Below the pieces are notes generated by a model. That model worked only from the letters and a program-made list of their open reading frames with translations. It was not told the DNA's origin and did not search any database. From assembly GCA_036555425.1 (NCBI GenBank), contig DATBLL010000102.1, positions 1 through 14,515 of the forward strand: a DNA stretch of 14,515 nucleotides, in the 5' to 3' direction. This DNA is from SBBV01 sp036555425. GTDB lineage: Bacteria > Pseudomonadota > Alphaproteobacteria > Bin65. This document shows, one piece after another, positions 1 to 7,040 of this stretch. Numbering within the stretch: position 1 is the first letter of the stretch; every line of letters starts with the position of its first letter. A program made the translations under genes and the position numbers.

Positions 1-860
1 CGATGAACGCCTACAAGGCCGGCATCGACAATTTCGACATCGCCGACTGGGAAGACTACTACACCAAGGCCGCAGCCAAGGGCGGCGTCAAATTCGAGCC
101 CGGCCCCAACCGCACGATCTTCATGGATACCTACGCGCTGCAGGCCGCGTATCACATGAAGAAATACGGCACGACCCAGCGCCAGTTCGCGATCGCGGCG
201 GCGAAGAACCACGCCAACGGCGCCAAGAATCCGAAATCGCAATACAAGTTCAATCTGACGCCGGAGCAGGTGCTGGCCGACCGCGCGGTGACGTGGCCGT
301 TCACGCGTGCGATGTGCGCGCCGGTCGGCGACGGCGCCGCGGCGCTGGTGCTGTGCTCGGCCGAGAAGCTCGTTGAGATGCCGGCGCCGGTGCGCGAGCG
401 CGCGGTGAAGGTCAAGGCCAGCGCCATGACCGGCGGCAAGTTCCGCGACCTCGACGAACCCGGCCTCTCGCAGCTCGCGGCCAAGAAGGCCTACGCGATG
501 GCTGGCGTCGGGCCCAAGGACATCGACCTCGCCGAGGTGCACGACGCCACGGCCTTCTGCGAAATCTACCAGGCCGAGATGCTCGGCTTCTGCGCCGAGG
601 GCGAAGGCGGCAGGCTCGTGGAAGCCGGCGAGACCGCGATCGGCGGGCGGATTCCGATCAACACCTCGGGCGGCCTCGTCTCCAAGGGCCATCCGGTCGG
701 CGCCACCGGCCTCTCGATGCTGGCCGAGCTCGCGACCCAGCTTCGCGGCGAGGCCGGCGAGCGGCAGGTGAAGGGCGCGTCGCTCGCGCTCGCCGAGAAC
801 GCCGGCGGCGTCATTGGCTTCGACGAAGCCGCGTGCTCGGTGGTTATCCTCGAGAAATAG
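1..860 (+). CDS. Thiolase (SCP-x / lipid-transfer-type acetyl-CoA acyltransferase), 5' truncated by the window
   Basis: The reading frame is open through the window edge, so the Met at position 3 is probably internal and the gene starts upstream. About 285 residues are visible; thiolases are usually about 390, so roughly the first 100, including the expected nucleophilic Cys, are missing. Visible thiolase signatures are PVGDGAAA near residue 107, a VHDATAFCEI segment near residue 179 (the HDxF-type motif of SCP-2 thiolases), and GGLVSKGHPVGATG near residue 224 with the active-site His. The end is LAENAGGVIG rather than the CxGxG of classical biosynthetic thiolases. These traits place it in the SCP-x / nonspecific lipid-transfer thiolase branch, which typically cleaves or condenses acyl-CoA esters in fatty-acid, sterol-side-chain or similar degradation. 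The substrate cannot be told from the sequence. It may be co-transcribed with upstream genes outside the window. It is separated from the next gene by a structured repeat. Confidence 0.9.
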   Translation, partial: MNAYKAGIDNFDIADWEDYYTKAAAKGGVKFEPGPNRTIFMDTYALQAAYHMKKYGTTQRQFAIAAAKNHANGAKNPKSQYKFNLTPEQVLADRAVTWPFTRAMCAPVGDGAAALVLCSAEKLVEMPAPVRERAVKVKASAMTGGKFRDLDEPGLSQLAAKKAYAMAGVGPKDIDLAEVHDATAFCEIYQAEMLGFCAEGEGGRLVEAGETAIGGRIPINTSGGLVSKGHPVGATGLSMLAELATQLRGEAGERQVKGASLALAENAGGVIGFDEAACSVVILEK

Positions 861-1050
861 TCCCCTCGCCTTGGGCGAGGGGGTTGGGGGTGAGGGGGCG
901 ACCGAATTCGACGCTAAGCCGGCGTCGCGCGTCTCGGTGCTTGCGTCTACACACCAAATTCGAAGCGAACGTCTCGCCGCGCGTCGGCGCTCTCGCTGCA
1001 TAGACCCGCCGCGCCCTCACCCCCTGCCCCTCGCCCCAGGGCGAGGGGGA
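861..1050. repeat. Intergenic element with about 37-bp inverted arms, each arm itself a hairpin
   Basis: Bases 861-897 and 1014-1050 are imperfect inverted repeats of each other (the reverse complement of the right arm matches the left with a few mismatches and single-base gaps). Each arm also folds alone: cccctcgcc/ggcgagggg around 862-880 and cccctcgccc/gggcgagggg around 1027-1047, with loops of 2 to 3 bases. Between the arms lie a smaller hairpin (cgacgc 909-914 with gcgtcg 922-927) and an approximate direct repeat (accgaattcgacgc at 901, accaaattcgaagc at 952). The element begins on the base after the thiolase stop codon. GC-rich ccctcacccc-type repeats with this look are common between genes in high-GC Proteobacteria (recalled, not searched). 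It probably acts as a transcript-end or mRNA-stabilising structure and could be a non-autonomous, REP/MITE-like mobile repeat. It has no coding content. Confidence 0.7.
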
Positions 1051-1131
1051 ATTGCCGCTTCGCGCGACTTGGCGCATCATTCCTCCAATCAAGAAAGCGT
1101 GCCATCGAGAGCACCCTAGGGAGGAAACTTC
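1051..1131 (+). promoter_or_regulatory. Leader of the Bug/TctC gene with strong Shine-Dalgarno
   Basis: This is the short stretch between the repeat element and the next start codon. It contains an agggagga Shine-Dalgarno sequence at 1118-1125, seven bases ahead of the ATG at 1132, which fixes that start. I do not see a convincing -35/-10 pair here, so the promoter may overlap the repeat element or the gene may read through from the thiolase. Confidence 0.55.
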
Positions 1132-2106
1132 ATGCCGCGGACGATCGTCGCCGCCGTCTTGCTCGCGCTCGCCGTCTTCGCGCCTGCCCGCGCCGAAGAC
1201 TTCCCCAACCGCCCGATCACGCTCGTCGTCCCGTTCCCGCCCGGCGGCATCGCCGACATCACCGCGCGCCCGCTCGCGGCGGCGATGGAGAAGATCCTGA
1301 AGCAGCCGGTGACAGTCGCGAACAAGCAGGGCGCCGCGGGCGCCGTCGGCATGGCCTCGGTCGCGACCGCGAAGCCCGACGGATACACGCTCCTGGTGGC
1401 CCTGGTCAGCATCTCGGTCATCCCCGAGGTCGACAAGCTGTTCGGCCGCCCGCCCGCCTACACGCGCGACCAGCTCGTCGGCATCGCGCGGCTCAATGCC
1501 GATCCGCCGATGCTCGTGGTCAATTCCGACTATCCGTGGAAGACGCTCAAGGACTTCGTCTCGGATCCGCAGGCCAAGAGCGGCACGCTCGTCTATTCCT
1601 CCTCGGGCATCTACGGCGCCTCGCATGTGCCGATGGAGATGCTGATGGCGGCTGCGGGCCTGAAGATGCGCCATCTGCCGACGACGGGCGGCGCGCCGGC
1701 GATGACGGCGGTGCTCGGCAAGCACGCGGCGATGTGGAACTCGCCGCCGGCGGTGGCGGCGCCGCATCTCGCCTCCGGCAAGATCAGGGCGCTCGCGCAT
1801 TACGGCGCCAAGCGCCTGCCCGATTTCCCCGACGTGCCGACGATGAAGGAGCTCGGCTACGACATCGAGTATTACCTCTGGACCGGCCTGTTCGCGCCCA
1901 AGGGCGTGCCGGCCGACATCCTGAAGACGATCGGCGCGACGGTCGCCAAGGTGGTCGAGGACCCGGACTTCAAGGCCGCCATGGCCAAGGCGAAGATGCC
2001 GATCGCCTATCAGGACGCCGCGGAATTCAAGGCGTGGTGGGACAAGGACGCCGAAATCCTCGCCGCCGTCGTCAAGAAGATCGGCAAGATGGAAGACAAG
2101 AAGTAG
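1132..2106 (+). CDS. Bug-family (TctC-like) periplasmic solute-binding protein
   Basis: The 324-residue product has a classic Sec signal peptide (basic MPR, hydrophobic stretch, APARA then ED; cleavage probably after residue 21). The mature protein opens with FPNRPITLVVPFPPGG near residue 23, the signature of tripartite tricarboxylate transporter receptors, followed by an AVANKQGAAG-like loop (VTVANKQGAAGAVG) and KPDGYTLL near residue 83. These segments form the first lobe of the periplasmic-binding fold and line the carboxylate pocket in known Bug proteins. The length (about 300-325) is normal. No tctA or tctB membrane gene is visible next to it, so it is an orphan receptor as far as the window shows, which is common in this family. 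Ligands in the family are mostly carboxylates or amides; which one applies here is unknown. The strong ribosome-binding site at 1118-1125 supports the chosen start. The stop lies only three bases from the end of the convergent dehydrogenase gene. Confidence 0.92.
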   Translation: MPRTIVAAVLLALAVFAPARAEDFPNRPITLVVPFPPGGIADITARPLAAAMEKILKQPVTVANKQGAAGAVGMASVATAKPDGYTLLVALVSISVIPEVDKLFGRPPAYTRDQLVGIARLNADPPMLVVNSDYPWKTLKDFVSDPQAKSGTLVYSSSGIYGASHVPMEMLMAAAGLKMRHLPTTGGAPAMTAVLGKHAAMWNSPPAVAAPHLASGKIRALAHYGAKRLPDFPDVPTMKELGYDIEYYLWTGLFAPKGVPADILKTIGATVAKVVEDPDFKAAMAKAKMPIAYQDAAEFKAWWDKDAEILAAVVKKIGKMEDKK

Positions 2107-2109
2107 AGG

Positions 2110-3054
2110 TCACGCGACTCGGTTCATCAGCGCCGCGCCGCGGGCGAGCCTTCGGCAATTCTCGACCGCCACGGCGAGGCTGCGTTCCATCGTCTCGGGC
2201 GTGAGCCACGCGACGTGCGGCGCCACGACGACATTATCCATCGTCAGCAGAGCATTGCCCGGTGCCACCGGTTCGCGCACGAAGACGTCGAGGCCGGCGG
2301 CGCCGATGTGGCCGTGGATCAGCGCCTCGATGAGATCGCGTTCGTCGACGAGGCCGCCGCGCGCGGTGTTGACCAGGATGCTGCCGGGCTTCATCCGTGC
2401 GAGCGCCTCGGCGTCGATGAGGTTGGCGGTCTCAGCCGTCAACGGCAGATGCAAGGACACGATATCGGATTCGCCGAGGAGGTCGGCCAATGTGCGGAAC
2501 GCGCCGCGCGCATCCGGTTTCGGCTTGCGGGCAGTGTAGAGGACGTGCGCGCCCATCGCTTCCAATACCGGCGCAAGCAAGGCCGGGATCGCGCCGTAGC
2601 CGACGAGTCCGACCGTGCGGCCCCCCAATTCACCGTACTCTTCCTGCCAGCGCGGCCCCACGGCCCAGCCCTGGCCGCGGCGCGTGGCGGCATCGAGCGC
2701 GGTGAGGCGGCGGAGCGCCGCCAGCATCAGCAGCAGGGTCATCTCGGCGACGGCGCGGCTGTTGGTGCCCGGCATGTTGCACACGGCGATGCCGCGCGCC
2801 CGCGCCGCGTCGAGATCGATCGTGTTGACGCCGACGCCGATCTTCTGGATCAGCTTCAAGCGCGGCGCCGCCGCGATGTGCGCGGCCGTCACCGGCTTCA
2901 GCACGTGCCAGAGCGCCTCGGTCTCGGCCATGCGCCGCGCATAGCCGGCGTCGTCCGCCTCGGAACAGGTGGCGACGTCGAACCCGGCGGATTTCAGGCC
3001 GGCGAGACGCGCGGCGAGCTTGGGCCCGCAATCGTAACGGAACAGCACTTTCAT
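2110..3054 (-). CDS. D-isomer-specific 2-hydroxyacid dehydrogenase (probably NADP(H)-preferring)
   Basis: The 314-residue product belongs to the D-2-hydroxyacid dehydrogenase family, which interconverts 2-oxoacids and D-2-hydroxyacids (glyoxylate/hydroxypyruvate reductase, phosphoglycerate dehydrogenase and relatives). The dinucleotide-binding glycine motif is GLVGYGAIP at residues 149-157. The catalytic triad appears complete: Arg232 in NTARGG, Glu261 in VREP and His280 in APHVAW. The second beta strand of the Rossmann fold ends VLYTARKPKP (171-180), with Arg/Lys where NAD enzymes have an acidic residue, so NADP(H) is the likely cofactor (inference). I chose the ATG at 3054, giving MKVLFRYDCG, because an upstream TTG extension to 3126 would run into the divergent gene and lacks family similarity. 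No clear Shine-Dalgarno is seen. It is divergent from the kinase-enolase-transporter operon with a 71-bp shared region, so it may act in the same pathway. Confidence 0.9.
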   Translation of the reverse strand: MKVLFRYDCGPKLAARLAGLKSAGFDVATCSEADDAGYARRMAETEALWHVLKPVTAAHIAAAPRLKLIQKIGVGVNTIDLDAARARGIAVCNMPGTNSRAVAEMTLLLMLAALRRLTALDAATRRGQGWAVGPRWQEEYGELGGRTVGLVGYGAIPALLAPVLEAMGAHVLYTARKPKPDARGAFRTLADLLGESDIVSLHLPLTAETANLIDAEALARMKPGSILVNTARGGLVDERDLIEALIHGHIGAAGLDVFVREPVAPGNALLTMDNVVVAPHVAWLTPETMERSLAVAVENCRRLARGAALMNRVA

Positions 3055-3125
3055 CGACGGAAATTGACGTGCGCCGGCCCGATTGCGCAAGGCCGCATCG
3101 CGCGGCCATAATCGGCGCGACGCCA
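3055..3125. promoter_or_regulatory. Divergent promoter region; plus-strand -10 at 3107-3112
   Basis: This 71-bp gap separates the dehydrogenase (minus) from the kinase operon (plus). On the plus strand CATAAT at 3107-3112 matches the sigma-70 -10 consensus at five of six bases, with a weak TTGCGC at 3083-3088, 18 bases upstream. That would start transcription near 3119 and leave only about seven bases before the ATG at 3126. This fits the lack of a Shine-Dalgarno there, so the mRNA may be nearly leaderless. I could not pick out a convincing minus-strand promoter. Confidence 0.4.
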
Positions 3126-4142
3126 ATGAACGAAGCCGCGCCCGACTCTCCCGCCACCATCCGCTCCGTCCTCGCCCGCGCCGGCCTCGCCGCGGCCGGC
3201 GACGAGCCGCGCATGACCGCGCTGACCGGCGGCGTCTCGTCGGACATCTGGCGGGTGGAGCTCGCGACGGGGCCGGTCTGCGTCAAGCGCGCGCTGCCGC
3301 GCTTGAAGGTCGCGCAAGTGTGGGAAGCGCCGGTCGAGCGCAGCCGCTACGAAGCGGCATGGATCCGCTTCGCCAACAAGGCCGCGCCTGGATCAGCGCC
3401 GGCGCTGGTCGCCGAGGATGCCGCCGCCGGCGCGCTGGTGATGGAGTTTCTCGATCCGGCGCATCACAAGCTGTGGAAGAACGAGCTGCGCGACGGACGC
3501 GCCGATCCCGGCTTTGCCGCCGCCGTCGGCGCGCGGCTCGCCGCCATCCATGCCGCCAGCGCCGGCCGCGCGGATGTCGCTGCCGCGTTCCCGACCGACG
3601 ACATCTTCTACGCGATCCGGCTCGAGCCCTATCTCGTCGCGACCGGGCGCGCGCATCCCGGCCTTGCGCGGCACCTCGACGCGCTCGTGCGCCGCACGGC
3701 GGAAACCAAGCGCGCGCTCGTGCACGGCGACATCAGCCCCAAGAATATCCTGGTCGGCCCCAAAGGCCCGGTGTTCATCGATGCCGAATGCGCCTGGTAT
3801 GGCGATCCGGCTTTCGACCTCGCCTTCTGCTTGAACCACATGCTGCTGAAGTGCCTCTGGACCCCGCGCGCCGCTGCCGGCTTCCTCGCCTGCTTCGATG
3901 CGCTGGCCGAAGCCTATCTCGCCGGCGTGCGCTGGGAGCCGCGCGCCGAGATCGAGGCGCGCGCGGCGAGCTTGTTGCCGGGACTGTTCCTCGCGCGCGT
4001 CGACGGCAAATCGCCGGTCGAATATCTGGCCGAGGAGGCGCCGAAAGAGCGCGTGCGGCGCGTGGCGCGGCCGCTGATCGCCACGCCGCCCTCCCGCCTG
4101 GCCGATGTTCGCGCGGCTTGGGGCCAGGAGATACGCGCGTGA
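3126..4142 (+). CDS. APH-fold phosphotransferase (small-molecule kinase of unknown substrate)
   Basis: The 338-residue product shows the aminoglycoside phosphotransferase / choline-kinase fold. LTGGVSSDIWRVE (33-45) is the nucleotide loop and VCVKRAL holds the probable ATP-binding Lys54. RYEAAW near 74-79 resembles the alpha-C Glu segment. The catalytic loop is VHGDISPKNILV at 199-210, with catalytic Asp202 and Asn207. FIDAE at 217-221 supplies the metal-binding Asp219 in place of DFG, followed by GDPAFDLAF. The fold also covers methylthioribose, homoserine and hydroxylated-metabolite kinases, so antibiotic resistance should not be assumed. I started at the ATG at 3126 rather than at upstream in-frame Met codons, because the latter lie in the divergent promoter. 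The stop codon overlaps the GTG start of the enolase gene, so the two are translationally coupled. From that context I infer that it phosphorylates the substrate of the enolase-like enzyme. Confidence 0.88.
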   Translation: MNEAAPDSPATIRSVLARAGLAAAGDEPRMTALTGGVSSDIWRVELATGPVCVKRALPRLKVAQVWEAPVERSRYEAAWIRFANKAAPGSAPALVAEDAAAGALVMEFLDPAHHKLWKNELRDGRADPGFAAAVGARLAAIHAASAGRADVAAAFPTDDIFYAIRLEPYLVATGRAHPGLARHLDALVRRTAETKRALVHGDISPKNILVGPKGPVFIDAECAWYGDPAFDLAFCLNHMLLKCLWTPRAAAGFLACFDALAEAYLAGVRWEPRAEIEARAASLLPGLFLARVDGKSPVEYLAEEAPKERVRRVARPLIATPPSRLADVRAAWGQEIRA

Positions 4143-5425
4143 GCAAGGCCGCGATCGCATCGGTGCGCGGCCGGCGCGTCTGGGATTCGCGCGGGCGGCC
4201 GACGGTCGAAGCGGAAATCCGCCTTGCCGAGGGCGCCATCGGCCGCGCGATCGCGCCCGCCGGCGCTTCGACCGGCTCGGGCGAGGCGCTCGACCTCCGC
4301 GATGGCGGAACGGCGTTCGGCGGCCTCGGCGTCGGTCGTGCGGTAGCGGCGGTCAACGAGGTGATTGCGCCGGCGCTTGCCGGGCTCGATGCTGCCGAAC
4401 AGCACGCGCTCGATGCCAAGCTGATCGCGCTCGACGGCACGCCCGACAAGAGCCGCCTCGGCGGCAACGCCATCGTCGCCGTCTCCATGGCGGCCGCGCA
4501 CGCCGCCGCCGCGTCGCGCGGCGTTCCACTCTGGAAGCATTTCCTCGGCGCCAGCGAGCCGGTGGTCCCGCTGCCGGAGGTCCAGATCTTCGGCGGCGGC
4601 GCTCATGCGGCGGCGCGTATCGATCTGCAGGACGTGATGGTCATGCCGCTCGGCGCGCGCAACTTCAGCCAGGCGCTCGAATGGACCGCGGAGGTCTACC
4701 GCGCGGTGGGAGCGCGCCTCGCGGCCAAGGGCAAGCTGCAGGGCGTGGCCGACGAGGGCGGATATTGGCCGGCGGTCGATGCCAACGAGGAAGTGCTGGC
4801 GGAGACCGTGGCCGCGATCGCGGCGGCGGGATTCAAGCCGGGGCGCGACCTGGCGCTGTCGCTCGACATCGCGGCGACCCAGCTTCGCCGCGACGCGCGC
4901 TATCATCTGAAGCGCGACGGCAAGGTGCTCGACAGCGACGCGATGATCCGCCTGATGCTGGATTGGCTCGATCGCTATCCCATCGCGTCGATCGAGGATC
5001 CGCTCGCCGAGGACGACGAAGCGGGCCTCGTCGCGTTCACCAAAGAGGCGGGCAAGCGCGTGCAGATCATCGGCGACGATTTCCTCGTGACCAATGCCGC
5101 GCGCGTGAAGAATGCAGCGGCGCGCGGCGCCTGCAACGCGGTGCTCGTGAAGCCCAATCAGGCCGGAACGCTCACCGAAGCCAAGGCCGCGCTCGACGCC
5201 GGCAAGGCGGCCGGCTGGGGCACGATCGTCTCGGCGCGCTCGGGCGAAACCGAGGACGTGACCATCGCGCATCTCGCGGTGGGCTGGCATGCCGGGCAGC
5301 TGAAGGTAGGCTCCTTCGCGCGTTCCGAGCGCATGGCGAAATGGAACGAAGTGCTGCGCATCGAGGAGGCGCTCGGCCCCACCGCCCGCTTTGCCGGGCG
5401 TGTTGCCCTGCCGGTGAAGCCATGA
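4139..5425 (+). CDS. Atypical enolase-superfamily protein (phosphopyruvate hydratase paralogue)
   Basis: The 428-residue product, from a GTG start with an aggag sequence at 4127-4131, aligns along its whole length with enolase, which converts 2-phosphoglycerate to PEP. Retained features are WDSRGRPTVE (15-24), the Ser44 loop GASTG, His156 in GGGAHA, Glu206 in DEGG, metal ligands Asp243, Glu286 (SIEDP) and Asp313 (GDD), the catalytic Lys338 in VKPNQAGT, Arg367 and Lys389. Two positions depart from canonical enolases. The usual SHRSGETED reads SARSGETED, so Ala366 replaces the His equivalent to yeast His373. The usual QEFM segment reads LQDVM, so Asp165 replaces the Glu equivalent to yeast Glu168. 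Both residues contact the substrate hydroxyl or water region in known structures. The gene overlaps the kinase upstream (GTGA) and the transporter downstream (ATGA), unlike the housekeeping eno context. I read it as a paralogue acting on a modified substrate; a working glycolytic enolase is possible but less likely. Confidence 0.88.
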   Translation: MSKAAIASVRGRRVWDSRGRPTVEAEIRLAEGAIGRAIAPAGASTGSGEALDLRDGGTAFGGLGVGRAVAAVNEVIAPALAGLDAAEQHALDAKLIALDGTPDKSRLGGNAIVAVSMAAAHAAAASRGVPLWKHFLGASEPVVPLPEVQIFGGGAHAAARIDLQDVMVMPLGARNFSQALEWTAEVYRAVGARLAAKGKLQGVADEGGYWPAVDANEEVLAETVAAIAAAGFKPGRDLALSLDIAATQLRRDARYHLKRDGKVLDSDAMIRLMLDWLDRYPIASIEDPLAEDDEAGLVAFTKEAGKRVQIIGDDFLVTNAARVKNAAARGACNAVLVKPNQAGTLTEAKAALDAGKAAGWGTIVSARSGETEDVTIAHLAVGWHAGQLKVGSFARSERMAKWNEVLRIEEALGPTARFAGRVALPVKP

Positions 5426-6930
5426 GCACAGCCGCCGCCGCCGCGCCCGCGCCCTCCCTCGCCGATCGGCTCAAGGAGGCTGTGATCACGCCGGTCCGCG
5501 CGATGCGCTGGCGCTACGTGCCGCTGCTGATGGTCTATTTCGCCTACGGCGTTTACGCGACCTTGATCGGGACCGCGGTCACCTTCTGGATCCGGCAATC
5601 GCTGACGCTTACGCCCGCGGAATTGGCGGCCATCGCGGTGTGGCTCAGCGTGCCCTGGACGATCAAGATGGTGTTCGGACAGTTCGTCGACTGCATCCCG
5701 ATCCTGGGCTCGCGGCGCAAGGCCTATGTCTATATGGGGGCGGCGCTGCTGGCCGGCGGGCTCCTCATGCTCGCGGGCGCCGCCGGGAAGTGGCTGACCT
5801 TCGCCAGCCCCGAGGCGCTCTACGTCATGGGCTCGCTTGCCATGACGCTCGGCGTGGTGCTCCAGGACGTTGTCGCCGATGCGATGTCGACCGAAGTCGT
5901 CGACCGGCGCGACGCCGCCGGCAATCCCAGGCCCGAATCCGAGGTCAACGCCGAGCTCGCGATGATTCAGGTGCTGGGGCGCCTGGCGCTCTCGCTCGGC
6001 CTCTTCGCGACCGCCGGGCTTGGCGGGTACCTCGCCTCGATCATGCCCTACGAGCACGTGTTTCTCGTCGCCCTCGCCGTCCCGGTGATCTCGGTCACCG
6101 GCGTCGTCCTGGTGCGGCTCGAAACCAGCGAGCGCGCGCCCATCGATTGGCGTGTGCTCGGCGGCGGGCTTGCCTTCGGCGCGGTCGTCGTGGCGCTCGG
6201 CGTGCTGAAGGTTCCGTTCGGCCAGGAGATCGTCTTTTTCATCTCGATGGCCGTGATCTGCACGCTGCTGGTGATGGTGACGGCCGAGCTCGACCGCAAC
6301 ACGCGCCTGCAAATCCTCTACGCCACGATCATCATCTTCGCGTTCCGCGCCACGCCCTCGACCGGCGAAGGCATCCGCTGGTTCGAGATCGACGTCTTGA
6401 AATTCGACGAGCAGTTCTTCGGCGTGCTCGGGCAGATTTCCAGCACGCTCGGCATCGTCGGCATCTGGATGCTGGCCGACACCATCGCCAAGCGCCCGGT
6501 CGCCTGGACCCTCCTTTGGCTAACGGTGATCTACACCCTCCTCTCGTTCCCCAACCTCGCGCTCTACTACCGCCTCGACCTCTGGACCGAGCGCGTGCTG
6601 GGCTTCGGCGCCGACACCATTGCGATCATCGACACGGCGGCGGAATCGCCGTTCGCGCAGTTGAGCATGATCCCGCTCCTGACCCTGATCGCGATCTACG
6701 CGCCGCCGGGAAGGCGCGCCACCTGGTTCGCGCTGATGGCCTCGCTGCTCAACCTCGCGCTTACCGCCGGCACCTTGCAGACGAAATACCTCAACGAGAT
6801 CTTCCGCGTCGACCGCGCCCAATACGACGAGCTGGGCTGGCTTCTGATCACCGTGATCGTGGTCAATTTCGCCGTGCCGATCGTGGCGATCGTCTTGTTC
6901 GGCCGGCGTATTGCGAAGGGGAAGGCCTGA
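5422..6930 (+). CDS. BT1/folate-biopterin-type MFS membrane transporter
   Basis: The 502-residue product is an integral membrane protein with about 12 hydrophobic segments, the first around residues 34-57. The segment between the second and third helices, FGQFVDCIPILGSRRKAYV (85-103), matches the BT1 family pattern of a Gly/Asp loop, PIxG and RRK, and the preceding PAELAA...VPWTIK stretch (65-82) is also typical of that family. BT1 proteins are known as folate and biopterin carriers in kinetoplastids, cyanobacteria and plants, but bacterial members have mostly unknown cargo. The ATG start overlaps the enolase stop (ATGA), so expression is coupled. The coupling suggests it moves the substrate or product of the kinase and enolase-like enzymes across the inner membrane; direction is unknown. 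A generic MFS drug exporter is the main alternative. Confidence 0.82.
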   Translation: MSTAAAAAPAPSLADRLKEAVITPVRAMRWRYVPLLMVYFAYGVYATLIGTAVTFWIRQSLTLTPAELAAIAVWLSVPWTIKMVFGQFVDCIPILGSRRKAYVYMGAALLAGGLLMLAGAAGKWLTFASPEALYVMGSLAMTLGVVLQDVVADAMSTEVVDRRDAAGNPRPESEVNAELAMIQVLGRLALSLGLFATAGLGGYLASIMPYEHVFLVALAVPVISVTGVVLVRLETSERAPIDWRVLGGGLAFGAVVVALGVLKVPFGQEIVFFISMAVICTLLVMVTAELDRNTRLQILYATIIIFAFRATPSTGEGIRWFEIDVLKFDEQFFGVLGQISSTLGIVGIWMLADTIAKRPVAWTLLWLTVIYTLLSFPNLALYYRLDLWTERVLGFGADTIAIIDTAAESPFAQLSMIPLLTLIAIYAPPGRRATWFALMASLLNLALTAGTLQTKYLNEIFRVDRAQYDELGWLLITVIVVNFAVPIVAIVLFGRRIAKGKA

Positions 6931-6943
6931 CCTCCGGAGCGGC

Positions 6944-6957
6944 TTGACCGAGATCAA
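6944..6957. promoter_or_regulatory. FNR/FixK-type box upstream of groEL
   Basis: The 14-bp TTGACCGAGATCAA matches the FNR/FixK consensus TTGAT-N4-ATCAA at nine of ten defined bases and has the CCnnG-like core of FixK sites. Its centre is at 6950.5. A -10-like TAGCTT lies at 6980-6985, which would put the transcription start near 6992, exactly 41.5 bases from the centre, the canonical class II activator spacing. The region lacks a usable -35 hexamer at the matching place, as expected for an activator-dependent promoter. I infer induction of groEL under low oxygen. Confidence 0.65.
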
Positions 6958-6979
6958 CGCCCCTCCCTCCTGGCGCCAG

Positions 6980-6985
6980 TAGCTT
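6980..6985 (+). promoter_or_regulatory. Likely -10 element of the groEL promoter
   Basis: TAGCTT keeps the key T1, A2 and T6 of the -10 consensus and sits at the position expected from the FNR/FixK box at 6944-6957. The resulting leader of roughly 49 bases ends in the Shine-Dalgarno aaggagg at 7029-7035. Confidence 0.45.
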
Positions 6986-7040
6986 CCGGCGGCGGTGCGC
7001 GCCTCGGGCCGGCCGCCTGGTTTTCGTCAAGGAGGCACTC

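Noticed and set aside
844..1800. A 318-codon minus-strand frame covering the repeat and the Bug gene
   Set aside because: Low-complexity Arg-rich translation antisense to a clear signal-peptide protein; no ribosome-binding site or family.
3126..4142. Antibiotic resistance by aminoglycoside phosphorylation
   Set aside because: The fold matches, but the operon partners are metabolic and the sequence has no hallmark of a known resistance enzyme; many APH-fold kinases act on metabolites.
3914..5290. A 458-codon antisense frame over the kinase and enolase genes
   Set aside because: Same shadow composition; the opposite strand carries two recognisable families in full.
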